Assembly: GCA_001632425.1 (NCBI GenBank)
Contig: KV425647.1
Span: 38,184-49,090 of the forward strand
DNA from: Neolentinus lepideus HHB14362 ss-1
Lineage: Eukaryota > Basidiomycota > Agaricomycetes > Gloeophyllales > Gloeophyllaceae
Length of the DNA: 10,907 nt
Direction of reading: 5' to 3'
Made by a program: the position numbers and the translations under genes. Under the pieces are notes generated by a model that ran no database searches, was not told where the DNA came from, and saw nothing but the letters and a program-made list of their open reading frames with translations. This document shows, piece after piece, positions 1-7,804 of this stretch. Numbering within the stretch: the first letter of the stretch is position 1; each line of letters opens with the position of its first letter.

Positions 1-125
1 GAGATTGAGGGGCGAGGAATGGAAGATGACAGAGAGAAGAACCGACAAGTGGACAAAATGACTATGTAAAGCACAAGATGCGAGCCATGATTCGTCATAT
101 TCAATTATACCCGCGGTGCAGCTAG

Positions 126-1995
126 TTACCAGGTGTCCACATCTTCGTCCTCTTCCGAGTCATCGTCAGGCCCAGATGCCCCAGGTTCAAAAACATCTCG
201 TTCTTCATCGTCGGTAGTAACGGGGTGCGGGACATTCGTGTGCCGTATTTCCTTTCTTGCTGAGAGGAGATGAATGACTGCCGGTGGACGCAAAATCAAA
301 GTGTCCACGGCTTCTTTCAACAACACCACATCCAGCTCCGGCCACTCCTTTACACCTCGAATATCGAGCTGTCCAATGGAGCTACCATTGGCCTTCCGCG
401 AGTTGAGCATGGAGGACAATCGGCTCGAGAAGTCGGCGGAATACAGTTCGGGGGAGTCCTCTTCAAGTGTAAGTGAGCGCAGATGAGGGAATAGGACGGC
501 GCCTTGGCTGGTATGGTTAATGTTGACATCCGACTGGCTATTAGCCATAGGAGCTGTATCACCGATAGCGGACATTGCATCAATAAAAGGGTCATCTGCT
601 CCAGTAACCGAGAGCCGCGTCACATTCTGCAGGTGACCAAATAGGCGCTTCCAGTCCTCCGAGGGCATGTGGGCCTCAACTTGGAGATGTTGCAAACCGA
701 CCGGGGCTAGATTTCGAACGATCGTGTCTAGGACTTCCTGAGGACAGCCCCAATACCGTACGGAGATCTTAAGCGAACCAAGTGGTCGTGTGTTTGGACT
801 GGGCCACATCTCCACATTCTTGTATGAATATCGTGATCCCGACTCCGTGAAAACGACTTTATTTGGGCAGCCAGGAGCTGATATCCTATTCGCTAAGGCT
901 GTGATAGGTTGAAGCATCTCAGTCACTGGGTACTCAGATGGGTCATAGCAACTGCTGTTGAAAGGAACACTCTCGAAGACCATATGGATGTTTGCGTCGG
1001 CTGGCAGTTCAAGATTGGCAAGGATGATGGAAGATGAAGAGAGGTATCCTCGAAGGAATAGGTGCTTCAGATGATACATTTTCACAGCATGGACGTTCCC
1101 TCGAGACCGCAGCTGTTTCTGCGTAGCGGTACCGAAGTATGGGTGGACAGCATCGTGCAGCTCAAGATTCTCTAGGAGTGGTAGGTTGCGCAGTAGGGAA
1201 AGCAGCAAAGCTGGATCCTCGCTAGAGATGCTGTTTTCTGCCAATACTGATAGTGACCTCAATGACGGAAGCAGTAATGCCTTGCATGCCGACAGCCGAA
1301 AGTCATGAACATGCAAGGCTTGTAGATGTGGAAAGGAAAGCTTTGGTATCCAAGATAAAGCTGCACCGTCGTCAATTGTATCGGGGTATCGGGACAGCGT
1401 GAGCGATTCCACTTTGCCAGCCTCTTGGATCTTCAGCATCGCAAGCCGTTTCGTGTGTCTCTTTCCCATGTCCAGTTCTAGCCCACGGATACGATGGAGA
1501 CGTCTGAAGGCCGTCACGGCAGCATCAACTGCATGTGCTTCATCCTTGTCAATGTAGCCGACCACGGTTAGGGGTAATGTCCTCGCCCTCGGCACGACTC
1601 CTCTGAAATGCTTCGGGTTCTTCAGTCCGACTCGGCTCCAAAGTGTCGGCATGGCAAGAACAACCTCTTTCCATTGACCGCAGACATGGGTGACTTCTAC
1701 TAAGAAGTTTGGCTCGGAGCTAGCGCACTCGGCCCAAGCCAACCCTATTATCCTGGCTAGTACCTCGGCTGGGAGTCGTCCTGCAGGCAGAAGACCATTC
1801 CGACTGCGTTTAAGCCGGCATATCTCCTTCTCACGTTGCAAAATAAGTCGGTCAATTTCCGCTAGTTTCGTGAGTGTGGCTTCATCGAGAGAAATCTGTT
1901 CGAAGAGCTCCTCTGCTCTGTAAGAGAATTTTTGAGACATTGGTATTTGACAGGACAGCGTGGTCTTACCGGTCTCTGTATCCTCGCGCACTCAT
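126..1995 (-). CDS. F-box / leucine-rich-repeat protein (basidiomycete type)
   Basis: Probable SCF ubiquitin-ligase substrate adaptor. The F-box would bind Skp1 and the leucine-rich C-terminal part would bind an unknown target. Preferred model: exon 1 is 1970-1995 (ATG at 1995), intron 1918-1969, exon 2 is 126-1917, giving 605 aa. Residues ~15-50 are a charged, heptad-like helix (LAEIDRLILQREKEI). Residues ~56-105 form the F-box, with LPAEVLARI, then VCGQWKEVV and MPTLWSRV. Residues ~150-560 contain irregular leucine-rich segments such as FPHLQALHVHDF, LPSLRSL and FPHLRSLTLEE. The last ~30 residues are very acidic (DDDSEEDEDVDTW). About 600 aa is normal for this family. An unspliced alternative starts at the ATG at 1940 (604 aa), but the upstream ATG at 1995 would then open a ten-codon frame. 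No internal stop or frameshift is seen. The substrate cannot be predicted. A truncated copy lies at 7639-7804. Confidence 0.85.
1918..1969 (-). other. Predicted 52-bp spliceosomal intron near the start of the F-box gene
   Basis: On the minus strand, GTAAGA (1969-1964) is the donor and TCTTACAG ending at 1918 is the acceptor. A CTCAAAA stretch ~15 nt before the acceptor could be the branch site. Removing it joins ATG AGT GCG CGA GGA TAC AGA GAC CG to A GCA GAG GAG, exactly in the frame of the long exon. Size and ends fit Agaricomycete introns. Transcript data would settle it. Confidence 0.6.
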
Positions 1996-2459
1996 TTGGG
2001 ATCCTATGTGCTGAGAGTCTAGTGGTAATGAGGTGGCAGAACGTGAGTCGGGCATGCGCCGGATTCATCGCGATTCAACATGTCACGTGCCGTATACGCG
2101 TGTGGTCGATCTTCCACCAGTGTCAGCAACCACCACCGCGTCTTCTGGCTGCGTGGAGCGTGGTACCGTATATTTCCACCTGAAATGGCCATTTTATGTA
2201 TACATATATGTCGTCCAGGCCGACCTGCTCCGCGCTACCACAACTGATTACTTCCTGGACGGTGTACCTTGTACGCGAGTGACGAGTTGCATCGTCACCC
2301 GTTGTTAACGTTCTCCGTAAAAATTTAAAGGTACCTTTATTACACATCAAGGACGTCATGTAAATGTTTCCTTGCTTTCTCCTTCAACGCTGCCATGACA
2401 GCAGGGAGCCTGGCAACTGGAAATCCCAAGTACGACTTTACTAAACTTTGCACTCCTGG
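1996..2459. promoter_or_regulatory. Divergent intergenic region between two F-box loci
   Basis: This lies head-to-head between the minus-strand F-box gene and the plus-strand F-box relic. I see no credible gene in it. It holds a palindromic E-box CACGTG at 2084-2089, about 90 bp upstream of the ATG at 1995, which is the kind of site bound by fungal bHLH factors. It also holds an AT-rich patch (GTATACATATATG, ~2198-2210) and two inverted repeats (2212-2219 with 2254-2261; 2279-2285 with 2292-2298). Promoter function is inferred from position only. This whole region is missing from the second copy of the locus. Confidence 0.4.
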
Positions 2460-4417
2460 AGGCTGCAATCGTTGCGGCTATGCGATGCTTCTGCGTATTT
2501 TTGAGCCATATTAGAGGCGCTGGTCGACTATGCGTCGAAATACCAGCTGGAGGTGTTGGAGGTGTGCAAGTACCGCATGGAGAGGTCAGAGGATCTACCA
2601 CGATTCGTTCCGGCATCTCCGACTGGAAGGATTCTGAGGATCTGAAGCCGCTCCTGATCCCATCGCTGACACGCCTCACTGCACGCACACTTGTCCATGT
2701 GGTTTTCTGGCACCCCACCGTATTAGAGCTATTGGGATTCCTACGGCAAACGACAGTGCTTGAGCCACTGGTGCTCGGTATGACGTGGTCGTATCCTACC
2801 AATGAGACCGTACGTCTCGAGACACTCTCATCACTCACTCTCAATAACTCCTACATTGCAGTGTATCTCCTTCCCGCGCTGGATTTACTGGTGTTGGAAT
2901 ACTTCGTCCTGAACATTGATTCCTTCAACCATGTGGTGTATAGAAAGCTGAATATCGTGCAAAATATAATTGTCCAAATGGACAAACAGATGCTGGACAC
3001 TCCATAGCTCCAATAACGGAAGTCTTTATTGCATGCTGACGCCAGATGCAAGGGGTACTACGCCTTACACGCAAATGCGTGGCGTGTGCCTCTCATTCAA
3101 GGACTTTGACGCTAATGAAGAGTACAAAATTCTGGCCATATCAGTGTGGCAGAAAATTGGAACAGACCTTGTGATCTATAAACGCCGGTGCATGTCAATG
3201 TCTTTGCGTGAATAACACGCTACTATAGTATGCGTCGACGACAGGGAACGTCGGATAGGATGAAGGAATCAATATCCAGAATGGCACAGGGGAAGGCTAT
3301 CTGTCCAACAGGGAAGGTATTAGCAGCGAGGAACTAACATACACGCTCAAAGTACCATAGCGCAAAATAGATAGATGCAATCTTCAGCATTTCGGTGTTT
3401 ACATTTTGTTTCCCGAGTGTTTTTTCGTGCTGCTCGGCGAAAGGATGACCTGATGAATAATAACGAACTTACACGTAGTGACAAGTTATATTGAGACCTT
3501 TCCGTCGCTGCTCGCACCTGGCAGAGAACTATATTTGGTCGTACACTATGGTCTGGATGGTCCTTGCATCGAGGAACATGATTCGACAGTATATGGGTGT
3601 GGAGCACTCTTCCAAATGACGATTGCTCACCTTGTGGTGCACAATACAATATTGAATCTATATTGACGTTCCTCAAGCCTTCACCTCGCGTATACCAGTC
3701 TCCGTCTCAACTACATGAGAAAGAGATTTGGTATACGCAGCGAATCGCCCCATGTTCGCGAAAGAAAGGAGAACGTGGCTCTGCACAGGCACCTTCGAGC
3801 GACACTTTGCACCGATCCCGGCAGTTTCGGGTTCTGATCAATTGGATGGCAGGATGGCAGCAACCTTTTGTAGTCAGTAAAATTAGGGGCGACGTCAAGA
3901 ATTACTGCCGATACCATGAGATAAGGTCGAATGGTATATTTCAGTCTTCACCCCCAGATGAGAGGATGCTCCAGACGTGATTCAATGTATAGAAAATACG
4001 AGTGATAGACTTTCCAGGAGCAAAACAGAGAATGCCGATGTCGACGATTGCTGCTCTCAGGCGAGGAGGGGTCGATGGGAGAAAGTCGAAATCGTTAAAC
4101 CCGCCTGGGCCACGCACTGCCCATGCGGTCGGGGCCACACGCACGCGCCGCAAATACTCTTCCGAATGCGCAGGCGACGGGGTACGAAACCTGCCGGCAT
4201 CGGTACGATCAAAGAACAGGTAGACAGAATCGTCGGGCAGCTGAGGCCTTATCAGCTGTGCGAGAACTAATACAGCAACAATTCCTACCACTCGGAAGTG
4301 CCTCGATATATCGCACAGATTGAGAACGGGTCTACAAGGGAAGACATGGACTGAGATGGGGAAGACGAAGATGATTCTGAAGAGGATACATACGTGTACG
4401 GTGGTGGCTCCGAATAA
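2460..4417 (+). pseudogene. Decayed F-box/LRR gene relic, 5'-truncated and frameshifted
   Basis: Pieces of an F-box-family C-terminal region lie in order on the plus strand but in shifting frames. At 2460-2638 (one internal TGA) the text includes LVDYASKYQLEVLEVCKYRM. At ~2620-3007, after a frame change, it includes LIPSLTRLTART, LELLGFLRQTTVLE and VRLETLSSLTL, which are LRR-like. At ~3090-3212, after another shift, come GVCLSFKDFDANEEYKI and ISVWQKIG, resembling the SLKISVRYWG segment of the intact gene. At ~4180-4417 come IKEQVDRIVGQLRPYQLCE, a stop, then EVPRYIAQIENG, another stop, and an acidic tail DGEDEDDSEED ending at TAA 4415-4417. The acidic tail mirrors that of the intact gene. No F-box is found upstream of 2460, so the 5' end appears lost. 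The whole span of ~1.95 kb is about the length of one family gene. That the parts belong to one gene is inference; the LRR and tail parts are the firmest. Confidence 0.55.
3213..4170. other. Unassigned stretch inside the F-box relic
   Basis: About 950 bp separate the recognisable middle and tail of the plus-strand F-box relic. Only short frames cover it, none with a convincing motif. From ~3918 onward the DNA has a counterpart at ~7970 onward. Before that I find no similarity to the rest of the window. It could be degraded coding sequence or an unrecognised insertion. Confidence 0.35.
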
Positions 4418-4706
4418 CTGGTGGATGAATCGGTAAATTAAACTATTAGAACTAGGAGAGTAGACGTATACGTACGAAGTGCTTTGAGGTCTCATTGCGG
4501 TGTCATCGCAATTTGAAGACTTCAACTGGATATTTTAGTGACATGCTTTGACAGTTCATTTAGCATCTCGAATAATGTTTAGTTACTCACCCGACGAACG
4601 CGATACGGCAACGCATACTACCATTCCTGAACGTACCTGCGAACCATGCGCCCCACTGACCTCACGTGAAACTTGGCACCGAAGTCTCCAAGGCGGCAGG
4701 AATATG

Positions 4707-4776
4707 CTGACAATAAGGTAAACAGACTTTTAATTACATATCGAGCGCGAGAGATGAGCGAAACAATAGAACTTAC
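4707..4776 (-). other. Predicted 70-bp intron in the unknown minus-strand gene (copy A)
   Basis: The donor GTAAGT (complement of 4771-4776) and the acceptor TTGTCAG lie directly before the conserved CATATTCCTGC segment. The equivalent interval in copy B (8805-8872, 68 bp) keeps a GT donor and an AG acceptor at the same places, while the interior differs more. That is the expected behaviour of an intron. Confidence 0.5.
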
Positions 4777-5016
4777 ATCCGGTCGGGTCAAGAAGCGATG
4801 GTCCAAAATGGCCACTATTCCACTGCATCAGCGACTCTGAAGCGCTCGCAGACCGTCACAGTGCCCACCTAATCAGTACTCCAGACGTTCGCACTGCTGT
4901 CAGACAGTGAGCGATTACAGGTTAGTATATTGAGGCTGGTGAGGATTACCAAGGAGGAACATCTGGTTTCCTGCCAATCAAAGCGTTGGGACTACGTGAC
5001 CACCCAACTGCGTAGT

Positions 5017-5380
5017 GCCAGTTGCTAAACCCAACGTGGGACATACACACTGCAGACCATTAGCCAGCCCTTAGGAGTTCTGTCTGGAAATGCACGGTGC
5101 CGAGGTGCACGTTGCGGCGGGAAACGCAGTCCCGTGTATATCGTACCAACAGTGGTGAGTCGGACGAGCTTTAGGTGTGAAATCAATGTAATGGCTAATG
5201 ATAAGCCCAAACTCGAACCAGAAGCAGATAAAGTGTCTGCGGAAAACAAACACAGAACAGGTACCAAGTAACAGAGGCATGGTGAGAGCCATGCAAGAGA
5301 ACTCACGTTATGCTAGTTCCCGCTTCTTCTACCATCGACGCCGACAGTTTCCTTGGACTCGACGTGGGATATGCACACCG
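5017..5380. repeat. Local repeat block R1
   Basis: First of the related blocks inside unit A. It contains CGTGGGACATACACAC, then CACGTTGCGGCGGGAAACGC and ATCGTACCAACAGTGG, and ends near CAAGAGAACTCACGTT and CCATCGACGCCGACAG. It matches R2 (5' half), R3 (3' half) and a single full block in unit B (~9110-9490). On the minus strand it carries part of the unknown multi-exon gene. Confidence 0.6.
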
Positions 5381-5500
5381 TAGATGACCAGCCAGTCCTC
5401 AGAGTTCCTGCCGACAAACTGTAATTGCATGGCACCGCTGCGCACGTTGGGGCGAGGAGACGGATCCTGTGAAGATCGCTATAGTCACGGTAAGCCAGTA
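5361..5500. repeat. Local repeat block R2 (5' half of R1)
   Basis: Repeats the left half of R1: CGTGGGATATGCACACCGTAG, then CAGCCAGTCCTCAGAGTTCC and GCGCACGTTGGGGCGAGGAG, with fading similarity to about 5495. The plus strand has an AG before the block (5382-5383) and GGTAAG after it (from 5489). R1 has an AG and GGTGAG in the matching places, so a plus-strand exon is an alternative reading. Confidence 0.5.
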
Positions 5501-5877
5501 ACGCGAATGGCACGCTCTTCCTATGTCAGCGTATTCCATGAAAACAACATAGTTACTCATGGTTTTGACACGTAAGCATTGCCAAAGATCTCGATCAGAT
5601 CAGAGGACTCACGTCTTGCGAGCATGTAATACCCCTCTCGATGTACCGCAGGATCGTACAGCACTGCTGAGGTCTCTCGCACTATCGAGAATCGCAGCAT
5701 TGGTGTACATTCCACAGTCATTGAGCGGGTGAGATAAGTTCAACATTAATGTGCCTGGTGAGCACCAGGTCTGGTTACTGGATAGAAAGACGGTGCCTCA
5801 AATCGGACATACTGAAGTAGAGGTACCCTGTCTAGAGCAAATGTTTGATTCACAGAGCGCACGAGCCTTTCATCTAG
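5501..5877. other. Sequence separating the two halves of the second repeat; no gene seen
   Basis: R2 (left half) and R3 (right half) would make one complete copy of R1 if this stretch were absent. I find no protein similarity, terminal inverted repeats or transposase. It holds a short inverted repeat, CCTGGTG/CACCAGG (5754-5769), and a minus-strand GTGAGTCC splice-donor-like site near 5610. GGATC occurs at 5462-5466 and 5877-5881, which may be chance. Confidence 0.3.
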
Positions 5878-6110
5878 GATCAGTGAGATGGTTGACAATC
5901 AGCATAAACTTGAACCGCAAACAGCGACAGGTACATCCAGCGCCTCCAGAGAGCCGAACGTGGAGCTTGTAGCGAGTAACAGTGGCAGAGTCATGACAAG
6001 AGCTACGCAAGAGAACTCACTGTGATGGACAAAGCACGCGATGTTCCGCCAATTCCCATTTCTTCTTCCATAGGCGCCGGCCGTTTGCTTGGGTGGAGGA
6101 CATAGCAAGT
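5878..6110. repeat. Local repeat block R3 (3' half of R1)
   Basis: Contains GATCAGTGAGATGG, ACTTGAACCGCAAACAGCGA, CATCCAGCGCCTCCAGAGAG, GCTACGCAAGAGAACTCAC and CATAGGCGCCGGCC. It is closer to the unit B block (~9280-9490) than to R1. On the minus strand it encodes FSCVAL, LLLAT and PVAVCGSSL, also found in B. The minus-strand GTGAGTTCTC at its right side is a splice-donor-like site shared with R1 and changed to GTGATTTCTC in B. Confidence 0.55.
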
Positions 6111-6366
6111 GAGAGGTCTGGGGACTCTTACGACGTCATGTTACGATGGCCAGGACCTAGTGCAATCTGTACGCTGGATATGTTGGACGAGATGTAGAAG
6201 GACAATATTCATGTAGGAGACATGGAGCCAAATAGAGACAAATAAACGCTCTGATTGGCCCTAGGGAAAGCGGGCGCTTTGCAGGCAACCGGCCTCTAGC
6301 TTTGTTTCATAACAATGCTAAGGATGCACATATTGAAGAAAAGGTACGGGAATATCTCCCTCCAAC
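6111..6366. promoter_or_regulatory. Intergenic region with CCAAT box (copy A)
   Basis: Lies between the minus-strand unknown gene and the plus-strand membrane-protein relic. ATTGG at 6254-6258 is a reverse CCAAT box, about 110 bp before the candidate ATG at 6367, and may bind the fungal HAP/CBF complex. The motif and its flank AGCCAAATAGAGACAAA (from 6226) are kept in copy B (9827 onward, ATTGG at 9854-9858). Regulatory function is inferred from conservation and position. Confidence 0.35.
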
Positions 6367-7295
6367 ATGGCGGCAGCGAGGACTGTAGAGGTAAGCTAGT
6401 ACGCTGATGCCTTTTCATCCTCTTCCCCTATCCTCATCTTCTTCTTCAGCAGTTGGCCTTGTTCTGTCACTTTCTCTAACTTATAGGCTGAAGAATAACC
6501 CATTGTTCCAAATTCCTCATGTCACCAGTTAGATCGCTCTATCGCACTAGATATCGACCATCTCCTGCTCCCTATCTTAACCCCTCCTTCGGTCCGTGAT
6601 CCAGCTAAGCCTCGTCTCACCCTTATCTACGCACTGTTGTACGGAATCCTCTTCAAGGTTACTCACCTGCCGACCCGCCCAAGAACGTACGACACCGATT
6701 CTTGCCGGACACTTTCTCTTCTCGGTGCGCTCATATTACTACTCTTCTTCCTTTTCGTATCAGCACCGACAGTGCTCCTCGCGTACCTGTGTGCCGCGTA
6801 GTCCAAGACGGGCTTTACGGCGTACAGCACGCCATCCCGCTGTACTCGCATGCGCGGACCGTCATCAGGACCTCTTGCCCAGAGTGCTGTGCTAGGGACC
6901 CAGTTTCGGACTGCACGTACCTAGTTCCCTCGTTCAGTCTCACGCTGTCCTTTTCGCGTCAACCTGACCGCCAAGGCTTTCCAGGGACTTCACTGCTCAC
7001 CGAGCTATGCGTATCCTGCGACTCCTGCCTAAGGCATTCTCGTCTACGTGCTGCGGTACGGAGCGCCTGAAATGAGACGCCACATATGAGACTGCGACAC
7101 GCACCGGGTCGATGTCCATTGGACTAGGTAAGTACCCTAATGTCAACGGCGCCAATGTTAACCCTCATCGTGGTTTGTCTCTGCCGCAGATGCGTGTGCG
7201 CCCATAGCCTTGAAATCGTGAGGGTCTCAGGCTCGTGCGTGAATGGCGAATGTGTATCTAGTGCCGCGTTGCACGAGCCTATTGTAGGATTATAG
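6367..7295 (+). pseudogene. Membrane-protein gene relic, tentatively DUF6533-like (copy A)
   Basis: Candidate start ATG 6367 (MAAARTVE) is followed by GTAAGC at 6391, a plausible intron donor, and a pyrimidine-rich stretch up to CTTCAG or TTATAG. One frame through ~6540-6790 gives IDHLLLPILTPPSV, LTLIYALLYGILFK and the helix-like LLGALILLLFFLFV, then a stop. Near the end, EMRRHI is interrupted by TGA (7087-7089) where copy B reads CGA. A convincing intron, 7128-7189, then joins DCDTHRVDVHWTR to CVCAHSLEIV, and the frame ends at TAG 7293-7295. The hydrophobic segments and LEIVxVxGSC resemble the middle of fungal DUF6533 seven-helix proteins, but the resemblance is by eye and weak. Stops and frame changes mark it as broken, or as a gene whose exons I cannot fully resolve. 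Confidence 0.4.
7128..7189 (+). other. Predicted 62-bp intron in the plus-strand membrane-protein relic
   Basis: GTAAGT donor at 7128, TTAAC/CTCAT branch-like sequence, and a pyrimidine-rich CTCTGCCGCAG acceptor ending at 7189. Splicing keeps the frame of DCDTHRVD with the downstream CVCAHSLEIV segment. In copy B the donor half is gone and only GTGGCTTGTCTCTGCC remains (~10783-10799). Confidence 0.6.
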
Positions 7296-7513
7296 AACTG
7301 CAGTCGCCACTCGTGACGGTCTATATGCTCGAAGATGCCGTGACGTGTAGGCGAACTGATTCTATGGTTGTTTCCTACAGGTCCTCTTGACCTGCTGTAG
7401 GGGCACCATTGCGGGGTAGTGCAATCGTTCCATCATTCGCTACCTGGTATAGTACGACGGCACTATATAAATAGCCGGATTTAATGATGTATTGCATGGA
7501 ACAAAGAAGTCTA
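7296..7513. other. Tail of unit A before the second copy; no gene seen
   Basis: No coding signal. It holds a stem-forming inverted repeat, CCTACAGGTC with GACCTGCTGTAGG (7374-7401, three unpaired bases). It also has TATATAAATA at 7464-7473, TATA-box-like on the plus strand. The bases just before 7514 probably correspond to DNA left of this window. Confidence 0.35.
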
Positions 7514-7638
7514 GAGATTGAGGGCCGAGGAATGGAAGATGACACAGAGAAGGACCGACAAGTAGACCAGACAACTATGTAAAGCACAGGATTCTAGCCA
7601 TGATTCATCATATTCAATTGTACTCGTGGTGTAGCCAG

Positions 7639-7804
7639 TTACCATAAGTCCACATTATCGTCCTCTCCCAACATAGGCTCGTCAGTAGTAACAGATTCTG
7701 GGACATCCGTTTGCTGTATTTACTTGCTTGCTGAGCGGAGATGAATGACTGCCGGTGGACGCAAAATCAAAGTGTCCACGACTTCCGTCAACAACGCCAC
7801 ATCC
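7639..7804 (-). pseudogene. Truncated 3' end of a duplicated F-box gene
   Basis: The minus strand reads VDTLILRPPAVIHLRSASK, a stop (7720-7722), then a diverged acidic tail ending VDLW at TAA 7639-7641. The intact gene has VDTLILRPPAVIHLLSARK and ends VDTW. Similarity stops abruptly at ~7804, matching ~333 in unit A, so only about the last 55 codons remain. It has no start and no F-box. The 3' flank 7514-7638 is also copied. Confidence 0.8.

Larger units (their letters stand above)
4430..6110 (-). pseudogene. Decayed multi-exon gene of unknown family (copy A)
   Basis: No single long frame exists, but comparison with 8524-9580 shows protein-level conservation on the minus strand. The segment 4587-4706 reads HIPAAL...GQWGAWFAG...NGSMRCR to a stop shared with copy B. 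It differs from B mostly at third codon positions and by one 9-nt in-frame gap, and it carries a disabling TGA where B has a proline codon. It is preceded by an intron, 4707-4776 (GTAAGT to GTCAG), which B also has. A second conserved segment starts at 4525 (LKSSNCDDT, PQSTSY). A third lies at ~5120-5220 (SLGLSLAITLI, LTTVGTIYTGL). The segments are hydrophobic and leucine-rich, suggesting a membrane protein. I do not recognise the family, and the exact exon chain is unresolved because the phases of the last segments do not join cleanly. Confidence 0.4.
1..7513 (+). repeat. Segmental duplication, unit A
   Basis: Unit A matches unit B in the same orientation. Position 1 aligns to 7514 (GAGATTGAGGG(G/C)CGAGG), ~333 to ~7804, ~3918 to ~7970, ~6226 to ~9827, and ~7265 to the window end. 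Identity is well short of complete, with many substitutions and indels, so the duplication is old. Only aligned parts are repeated; 334-3917 has no counterpart in B within the window. Confidence 0.8.

Noticed and set aside
274..595. Overlapping short frames on both strands over the start of the window
   Set aside because: They lie inside the intact F-box coding sequence in other frames and have no independent support.
2356..2844. 162-codon minus-strand frame opposite the plus-strand LRR fragments
   Set aside because: Low-complexity serine/threonine/arginine composition typical of antisense shadow. The plus strand carries the LRR-like text.
3941..4525. 194-codon minus-strand frame as a single gene
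   Set aside because: Only its first ~25 codons match copy B at protein level. The rest overlaps the antisense of the F-box relic tail and contains no motif.
5462..5881. Transposon insertion with GGATC target-site duplication between R2 and R3
   Set aside because: R2 similarity seems to continue past the first GGATC to about 5495, there are no terminal inverted repeats, and a 5-bp match can be chance.
6410..6470. Pyrimidine-rich CTTCTTC/TCCTCTTCC tract as a microsatellite
   Set aside because: It is irregular and sits where an intron 3' part is expected in both copies, so a polypyrimidine tract is the simpler reading.
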